Program-made: the position numbers and the translations under genes
NCBI GenBank assembly: GCA_964401835.1
Contig: CAYNZP010000001.1
Coordinates: forward strand, 248,001 to 312,000
Reading direction: 5' to 3'
DNA length: 64,000 nt
DNA from: CAYNZP01 sp964401835
GTDB lineage: Bacteria > Planctomycetota > Phycisphaerae > SM23-33
Shown: positions 57,186 to 64,000 of the stretch, piece by piece
Layout of the letters: every line of letters begins with the position of its first letter
Numbering within the stretch: the first letter of the stretch is position 1
Notes under the pieces: model-generated
Database searches by the model: none
What the model saw: only the letters and a program-made list of their open reading frames with translations
Told to the model about the DNA's origin: nothing

Positions 57186-58856
57186 ATGCAAAACAACAAG
57201 AGAATGGCATTGGCAACAAAGCTGGGGTTGGGATTTGGCCTGTTGGTCATCATTATGGCTGCGGTTACCGCCGGGATATTAGTTACCACAGTCCAAGTCA
57301 AGGAAAAGGCAACTCACGCACAAATAGAAAGTTCGGTATTCGCTGAAACTGCCTACCTGATGCAGTTAGACATCGTAGAGATGCAGGAGTGGTTTACTCA
57401 TGTCGCCGCCACTCGTGACCAGCAGCAGCACGATATCGCGTTCGCGGAGATAGAAACTCTTGCCGGCTCTTTCATTTCAAAACTTGATAAGTTCAAAGAC
57501 ATGTTTGAAATGGAGAATGATCCGAAGTCTGTTTCCGAAACAGAGTCTATTCACAAAGCATTTTTAGCCTACAAAGATTTCGGAACAAAGATGGCTGAGT
57601 TGTACTTCAAGGAAGGCCATACGGAAGGCAACAAGATAATGGGCGAGTTTGATGAACATGCAGAAGACCTTCATCTGCTACTCGATCCATTTGTTGAATC
57701 CCAGACAGCTGAACTTGACCATGCCCTGTCAACCGTTGTCTCTTCAACACAGGCGCTTCTTACCGGTTCACTAATCGCAGGCGGATTGGCGATTTTCGCC
57801 GGCATTATTTTGTCATGGGTTATCAGCCGCTCTATTACCGTTCCGATTAACCGGGTTATTGGCAATCTCGCTGCCGGTTCCGAGCAAACCTCCACTGCTG
57901 CCGGACAAGTAGCTTCTTCTTCACAATCTCTTGCCCAGGGTGCAAGTGAACAGGCAGCTGCTGTTGAAGAAACCACAAGTAGCATTGAAGAGATGGCCTC
58001 AATGATAAAGCAAAACGCCAGCAACGCAGGCGAGGCCAAGGAACTTGCCCAAAACGCCCAGGCTAGTGCTGACAACGGCTCTGAAGCTATGGCGAAAATG
58101 AAGATCGCAATTAATGACATTAAAGATGCTTCAGATGAAACCGCTACGGTCGTCAAAGCTATCGACGAAATCGCATTCCAGACCAATCTTCTTGCTCTGA
58201 ATGCAGCCGTCGAAGCAGCTCGAGCCGGTGAAGCGGGCAAGGGTTTTGCGGTAGTAGCTGAAGAGGTGCGAAATCTCGCCCAGCGATCCGCAGAAGCTGC
58301 TAAAAACACCACAGCGATGATAGAAGGTTCTACGAAAAAGGCAGACAACGGCGTAAAGATAACCGAAGAGGTCAGCAAGGGTCTTGAAGAAATAGCATCC
58401 AGTAATCGCAAGGTAAACAATCTCGTTGCTGAAATCGCCGCAGCCAGCAGCGAGCAGGCACAGGGAATCGAGCAGATCAACACTGCCATCAATCAGATGG
58501 ATTCTATAACCCAGACCAATGCAGCCAATGCAGAAGAATCGGCCTCGGCGGCAGAAGAGCTTAGCTCGCAATCCGAGACAATGGGCTCAATGGTAAAAGA
58601 GTTGACTGCGCTGGTCGCAGGTTCGGCTGCATCGAATCGACAGGATCCTGAATTCGGAATGTTTTTGCATGAAAAGACACATGCAGGTTCTTTAAGGCAT
58701 GGCAGCAAAGACAAGCATTTCAAGTTCGAAAGACCAGACTTGCCCCACGAGCATCACTGGCCTGGCTTGGCGAAAGTCGAATCTGACGAAAAGGCTAAGG
58801 CAAAGCCACAGGAAGTGATTCCTATGGACAAGGAAATGAAACCGAAAGACTTCTAA
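57186..58856 (+). CDS. methyl-accepting chemotaxis protein with short linker instead of full HAMP
   Basis: A 556-residue receptor. Membrane helices at about 13-35 and 193-213 enclose a ~155-residue helical periplasmic domain without recognised ligand motif, rich in His/Glu (EMQEWFTHVAATRDQQQHD). After the second helix only ~15 residues (SRSITVPINRVIGNL) precede the first signalling helix, so the usual ~50-residue HAMP domain is truncated. The hairpin tip signature EIAFQTNLLALNAAVEAARA is intact and flanked by Gln/Glu pairs suited to methylation. The tail (LPHEHHWPGLAKVE ... KPKDF) is His- and Lys-rich, without an NWETF-type CheR tether. Confidence 0.93.
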   Translation: MQNNKRMALATKLGLGFGLLVIIMAAVTAGILVTTVQVKEKATHAQIESSVFAETAYLMQLDIVEMQEWFTHVAATRDQQQHDIAFAEIETLAGSFISKLDKFKDMFEMENDPKSVSETESIHKAFLAYKDFGTKMAELYFKEGHTEGNKIMGEFDEHAEDLHLLLDPFVESQTAELDHALSTVVSSTQALLTGSLIAGGLAIFAGIILSWVISRSITVPINRVIGNLAAGSEQTSTAAGQVASSSQSLAQGASEQAAAVEETTSSIEEMASMIKQNASNAGEAKELAQNAQASADNGSEAMAKMKIAINDIKDASDETATVVKAIDEIAFQTNLLALNAAVEAARAGEAGKGFAVVAEEVRNLAQRSAEAAKNTTAMIEGSTKKADNGVKITEEVSKGLEEIASSNRKVNNLVAEIAAASSEQAQGIEQINTAINQMDSITQTNAANAEESASAAEELSSQSETMGSMVKELTALVAGSAASNRQDPEFGMFLHEKTHAGSLRHGSKDKHFKFERPDLPHEHHWPGLAKVESDEKAKAKPQEVIPMDKEMKPKDF

Positions 58857-58933
58857 TCATTAAGGACACCTGGGGCGCCTCGTAAATCGGGGCGCTCCAA
58901 TACTGAAAAAAAGATAATGGGAGCAATGAAGTC

Positions 58934-59782
58934 GTGACGGCAACTGCAATATTAACTGCTGAATTAACAGACTCGCAATTTTGCCATATCAGCCAACTGG
59001 TTGGTGGCATTAGCGGGATCAATCTGCATGAAGGCAAAAAAGAGTTGGTCAAAGCCAGACTTTCCAAGCAACTGCGAAGGCTTGGCATTACAAGCTACGA
59101 CGATTACATCGATTTTGTGCATGGCGATGCTTCCGGCAAAGAGCTTACTTCAATGGTTGACGCCCTTTGCACTAACTTGACACGCTTTTTCCGTGAAAAA
59201 GACCATTTCACTTTTTTGGCAGACAAATTCCTGGCGCCAATGGCAGAAAATTCTGATACCCAAAATAAAAAACTGCGAATCTGGAGCGCGGGCTGCAGTT
59301 CCGGCCAGGAAGCATACTCAATAGGCATAACAATTTCTGAAACGTTGAAAGACCTTGAAAACTGGGACGCTGCCATCCTCGCCACGGACCTTTCAACACA
59401 GACACTTTCCACGGCCCATGTCGGCAAATACGATCAAAAGCGTATCGAAGGCATCCCGCCATATTTACGGGCCAAATATTTTGATGTCGTAGAAACAAGG
59501 CCCGTAAGACGGTATAGAGTGTCTGATGACATTAGAAGGCTCGTACATTTCGCACAATTGAATTTGATGTCGGCCTGGCCTATGAGAGGCCTATTCGATG
59601 CCATTTTCTGTCGAAACGTAATGATTTACTTTAACAAGTCTACTCAACAGAAATTAATAGAGCGGTTCTGGAAAATCCTGCGGCCCGGCGGAAAGTTGTT
59701 CATCGGACATTCCGAAAGCCTGGCGGGAATCAGCCATCGGTTTAAATACGTCCAGCCGACGATATACGAGAAGGGGGTTTAG
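58934..59782 (+). CDS. cheR: chemotaxis protein methyltransferase CheR
   Basis: A 282-residue SAM-dependent methyltransferase for receptor glutamates. An N-terminal helical domain (to ~80) contains KARLSKQLRRLGI; the catalytic domain has NLTRFFREKDHF, the SAM loop IWSAGCSSGQEAYSIG and FCRNVMIYFNKS. The start is GTG 58934 with GGAG ten bases upstream. It is next to cheD, with three bases between. No beta-subdomain loss is apparent; length is normal. Confidence 0.95.
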   Translation: MTATAILTAELTDSQFCHISQLVGGISGINLHEGKKELVKARLSKQLRRLGITSYDDYIDFVHGDASGKELTSMVDALCTNLTRFFREKDHFTFLADKFLAPMAENSDTQNKKLRIWSAGCSSGQEAYSIGITISETLKDLENWDAAILATDLSTQTLSTAHVGKYDQKRIEGIPPYLRAKYFDVVETRPVRRYRVSDDIRRLVHFAQLNLMSAWPMRGLFDAIFCRNVMIYFNKSTQQKLIERFWKILRPGGKLFIGHSESLAGISHRFKYVQPTIYEKGV

Positions 59783-59785
59783 AAA

Positions 59786-60265
59786 ATGAAAGAAATCGTT
59801 TCCGTTGCAGACATGAAGGTATCAAAGCAGCAAGATACAGTCATTGTCACGCATGGCCTGGGAAGTTGTCTTGGTGTATCCATGTACGACCCCGCTTCAA
59901 AACTGGGCGGCCTATTACACGTGATGATGCCGGTATCTAACGTGAATCCCCAAAAAGCCGAAAAAAATCCCTGTACATTTGTGGACACGGCAATTCCCGC
60001 TTTTTTAGACAAACTCGAAGCAATCGGCGCAAAAAAAGAATCCCTTGTAGTCAAGGTCGCAGGTGGAGCCAAGACGAACGGCTTGGGAAATGACCGCTTT
60101 GAAATAGGAAAGAAAAATTACATAACTCTCAGAAAAGTTTTCTGGAAACATGGACTTTTAATTGATGGCGAGGATGTTGGCGGAGTAATCGCCAGAACCA
60201 TGTATCTTGACATCGATTCTGGGAGGGTCTGGTTAAGCAGCGCGGGTAAGGAATGGGATATATAG
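59786..60265 (+). CDS. cheD: chemoreceptor glutamine deamidase CheD
   Basis: A 159-residue CheD. The catalytic Cys and His are in THGLGSCLGVSMYDP and GGLLHVMMP; VKVAGGAKTNG and DVGGVIARTMYLDIDSGRV are conserved blocks. It deamidates receptor glutamines to glutamates and in Gram-positives also interacts with CheC. Here a CheX-type phosphatase gene follows two genes later, so a similar interaction is possible. AGGGGG lies before the ATG; the gene starts three bases after cheR. Confidence 0.93.
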   Translation: MKEIVSVADMKVSKQQDTVIVTHGLGSCLGVSMYDPASKLGGLLHVMMPVSNVNPQKAEKNPCTFVDTAIPAFLDKLEAIGAKKESLVVKVAGGAKTNGLGNDRFEIGKKNYITLRKVFWKHGLLIDGEDVGGVIARTMYLDIDSGRVWLSSAGKEWDI

Positions 60266-60302
60266 TCAATTTAAAAATAACTCCAAATACAGGAGAAGCA
60301 AA

Positions 60303-60698
60303 ATGGCAATCAACATATTAGTAGTGGATGACAGCTCGGTAATCCGAAAAATGATTATCAAAACTGTGAAGCTTTCCGGAATCGAATTGAATGAAATTCA
60401 TGAGGCCGGAAACGGGCAAGATGGACTGGATGTTCTCGAAGACAACTGGGTTGATCTGGTCTTTATAGACCTGAACATGCCCGTCATGAATGGCGAAGAT
60501 ATGATAGACCGTATCAAGTCGAATTCAACCTGGGAAGACATCCCCATAGTTGTTATCTCTACGGAAGGAAGCGAAACCCGGATAAATCAACTTAAACAAA
60601 AGCAGGTGGAATTTATTCACAAGCCATTCACACCTGAGCAAATCCGAACCGTTATTACAAACATGATGGGATCTTACCATGAACCACAAAATGTATGA
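60303..60698 (+). CDS. cheY: CheY-type single-domain response regulator
   Basis: A 131-residue receiver domain. ILVVDDSSVIRKMI holds the acidic pocket, D56 in FIDLNMPVMNG is the phospho-acceptor, VVISTEGSE the switch Thr/Ser region and FIHKPF the conserved Lys. It has no output domain, as for the flagellar motor-binding CheY. It overlaps cheX by 20 bases, coupling the regulator to its likely phosphatase. Confidence 0.9.
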   Translation: MAINILVVDDSSVIRKMIIKTVKLSGIELNEIHEAGNGQDGLDVLEDNWVDLVFIDLNMPVMNGEDMIDRIKSNSTWEDIPIVVISTEGSETRINQLKQKQVEFIHKPFTPEQIRTVITNMMGSYHEPQNV

Positions 60699-61173
60699 CG
60701 AACTTTTGAGCAATGTCGGAGCGGATGTAATCGAATCTCTTGCGTTGATGTTTCTCATCCCGCCAGAAGATGCCGAGGATATCCCAACAGAGCCCAAGAC
60801 TACCGTGAGCGTCTCTTTCAGCGGTCCTGTAGAGGGAGTTCTGCTGCTTCACATTACAGAACAGGCTTTGCAGGAATTGGCGTCGAATATGCTCGGGATG
60901 GACAGCCAGCAGCCGCCTACCCCAGAACATGAACTCGACGCCATCAAAGAACTTGGCAACGTGGTTTGCGGAAACATATTACCGGAAATTGCCGGCAAAA
61001 AGGCGATATGCCACGTCGATGCGCCGGTATTGTTGGAATGCCAAGCCAACGAACAAACCGCTCAGGAATTGAAACCCAAAGGCAGTGCGAAATTGTTCTT
61101 TGATAACGGCCAACTGGAACTCGAGCTTTATATTTCCCAGCAGGAGCAAGTCTGCCTGGTTTCGGAGAGCTAA
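60679..61173 (+). CDS. cheX: CheX/CheC-type CheY-P phosphatase
   Basis: A 164-residue protein of the CheC/CheX/FliY phosphatase group. The single catalytic E-x3-N helix is in DAIKELGNVVCGNILPEIAG (Glu, Asn about residues 94 and 97). CheX-type proteins act as dimers with one site per chain. The start ATG 60679 lies within the end of cheY (20-base overlap) and has GGGA seven bases upstream. It would dephosphorylate CheY-P, replacing CheZ, which is absent. The exact subclass (CheX versus single-site CheC) is not certain. Confidence 0.8.
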   Translation: MNHKMYDELLSNVGADVIESLALMFLIPPEDAEDIPTEPKTTVSVSFSGPVEGVLLLHITEQALQELASNMLGMDSQQPPTPEHELDAIKELGNVVCGNILPEIAGKKAICHVDAPVLLECQANEQTAQELKPKGSAKLFFDNGQLELELYISQQEQVCLVSES

Positions 61174-61200
61174 AGTGATTTCAGGAGTAGAAACAGTTTC

Positions 61201-62265
61201 ATGATCAAGGTACTGATAATTGATGACTCAGCTGTAGTCAGGCAGGTTCTCTCGAATGAACTCTGCAAGGCGTCCGGCATCAGTGTAGTCGGAACAGCTG
61301 TGGACGCTTACGCCGCGAGAGACAAAATCGTGCGGCTTAGGCCTGATGTCATAACTCTCGACCTTGACATGCCCAGGATGAACGGCCTGACTTTCCTAAC
61401 CAAGTTGATGAAATACTATCCGCTGCCAGTGATCGTAGTAAGCGGGTTGACACCAGCGGGAAGTGAAATGGCAATCCGAGCATTGGAACTCGGCGCAGTT
61501 GATATCGTAAGCAAGCCAGGCGAGGGATATCCAGTAGCAGAAATATCACAAATGCTTGTCGAAAAGATTCGCGCCGTTGCACAGGCCAAATGCACTAAAA
61601 ATAAGCAGGTGCTACAAGTTGAAACGAAACATTTTCTTCAGAGCGTGGAATATATACGGCAGGCAAAAGACAAGATCCTCGCTATTGGCGCATCGACAGG
61701 TGGAACCGAGGCAATCAAAAATGTGCTTATGGGTTTGACGCCTCAGTGCCCCCCAATCTTAATAGTCCAACACATACCCGCAAAGTTCACCGCCAGTTTT
61801 GCCCAGCGACTAAATAATTTGTGCCCCATGGAGGTCAAAGAAGCCCGTAATAACGACCCGGTAGAGCCAGGCGTTGCGTTAATTGCGCCTGGTGACAGGC
61901 ATATGACGCTACGACAAAAAGGAAAACGTCATTTTGTCGAGGTAAATAACGGCCCGAAGATTTTCCATCAACGGCCGAGTGTGGATGTGCTGTTTCATTC
62001 CGTTGCCAAGTATGCTGGCGATAAGGGCATCGGTGTGCTGTTGACAGGTATGGGTTCAGATGGCGCAAGAGGCCTGCTGGCGATGCGTCAGGCTGGGGCA
62101 TTTACAATTGCACAGGACAAGGAAAGCTCTGTTGTATTTGGGATGCCCAAAGAAGCGGCAAGGATAGGCGCAGCTGAAAAGGTGTGCCCGCTTTTCAGCA
62201 TTGCTAATAACATAATTAAAGCAATCTCCCAAAAGCCAGTGCAGCAAAAAGACCTTGCTGGGTAG
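61201..62265 (+). CDS. cheB: protein-glutamate methylesterase CheB
   Basis: A 354-residue CheB. Receiver domain first (VLIIDDSAVVRQVL; D54 in TLDLDMPRMNG; VVSGLTPAGS; IVSKPGEG), then the methylesterase with ILAIGASTGGTEAIK (active Ser), VQHIPAKFTASFAQRL (His) and LLTGMGSDGARGLLAMRQAG (Asp). It removes methyl groups added by CheR, closing the adaptation loop. It is 27 bases after cheX in the same operon. Confidence 0.95.
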   Translation: MIKVLIIDDSAVVRQVLSNELCKASGISVVGTAVDAYAARDKIVRLRPDVITLDLDMPRMNGLTFLTKLMKYYPLPVIVVSGLTPAGSEMAIRALELGAVDIVSKPGEGYPVAEISQMLVEKIRAVAQAKCTKNKQVLQVETKHFLQSVEYIRQAKDKILAIGASTGGTEAIKNVLMGLTPQCPPILIVQHIPAKFTASFAQRLNNLCPMEVKEARNNDPVEPGVALIAPGDRHMTLRQKGKRHFVEVNNGPKIFHQRPSVDVLFHSVAKYAGDKGIGVLLTGMGSDGARGLLAMRQAGAFTIAQDKESSVVFGMPKEAARIGAAEKVCPLFSIANNIIKAISQKPVQQKDLAG

Positions 62266-62277
62266 AAGTGATAATTC

Positions 62278-64000
<1,723 letters not shown>

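Noticed and set aside
57671..58492. 273-codon open frame on the minus strand, Ala/Ser-rich
   Set aside because: Mirror of the receptor's signalling helices; low-complexity composition arises from the coding bias of the sense strand.

Overview
The window reads as a chromosomal segment of a Gram-negative, motile bacterium, most likely a planctomycete of the Phycisphaerae type. This is inferred from gene content only, because no rRNA or tRNA gene was found. Pointers are a BlaI / M56-peptidase pair whose sensor is replaced by carboxypeptidase-regulatory-like domains, a PEP-CTERM protein, a GreA domain on a very long N-terminal extension, FG-GAP and PQQ beta-propeller proteins, and a DUF4091-type glycosidase-like protein. 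No insertion sequence, phage gene or CRISPR array was seen.

Layout. (1) 0.2-4.0 kb: BlaI repressor and M56 membrane peptidase. (2) 4.1-21.8 kb: a surface-glycan locus with DUF2304 protein, DPM1-like glycosyltransferase, flippase, rfbB-rfbC-rfbA, a CysNC/CysD pair that makes PAPS, CysQ, gmd-fcl for GDP-L-fucose, a PAPS-type sulfotransferase, a GT2 glycosyltransferase, an ankyrin protein and a GT39-like membrane transferase. Its right end (17.5-22 kb) carries diverged direct repeats and a fossil of a GT2 gene. (3) 22-25.7 kb: GreA-fusion protein and a zinc-ribbon protein of unknown role. (4) 26.2-31.5 kb: an assimilatory sulfate-reduction operon (Rrf2 regulator, sulfite reductase, APS reductase, CysD, CysN) transcribed leftward. 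(5) 31.9-33.8 kb: typA with a strong promoter. (6) 33.8-46.7 kb: two tandem secreted toroid-like paralogues, then a rightward run of FG-GAP protein, PQQ propeller, PPDK-like phosphotransferase and DUF106/EMC3-like membrane protein, and a convergent DUF4091-type protein. (7) 46.8-51.6 kb: two tiny ferritin-like proteins, a processive glycosyltransferase and a TPR/beta-barrel exporter. (8) 51.6-53.1 kb: uronate isomerase. (9) 53.4-64 kb: diguanylate cyclase followed by a chemotaxis cluster (cheA, cheW, mcp, cheR, cheD, cheY, cheX, cheB) and a hybrid kinase that runs off the end.

How the parts work together. The window holds two unrelated-looking ATP sulfurylases with divided labour. The first has an intact APS kinase domain and sits with CysQ, a sulfotransferase and deoxysugar genes, so it probably supplies PAPS for a sulfated fucose- or 6-deoxyhexose-containing glycan. 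The second feeds an Fe-S APS reductase and sulfite reductase, needs no PAPS, and its APS-kinase-like domain has lost its catalytic motifs. The second polysaccharide system (47-51.6 kb) resembles synthase-dependent export of the Bcs/Pga kind. The chemotaxis cluster is preceded by a textbook sigma-28 promoter (TAAA-N15-GCCGATAT), which ties it to flagellar control.

Start codons were re-chosen by hand for many genes from ribosome binding sites and overlaps. Functions are assigned from motifs and family knowledge; no database search was run.
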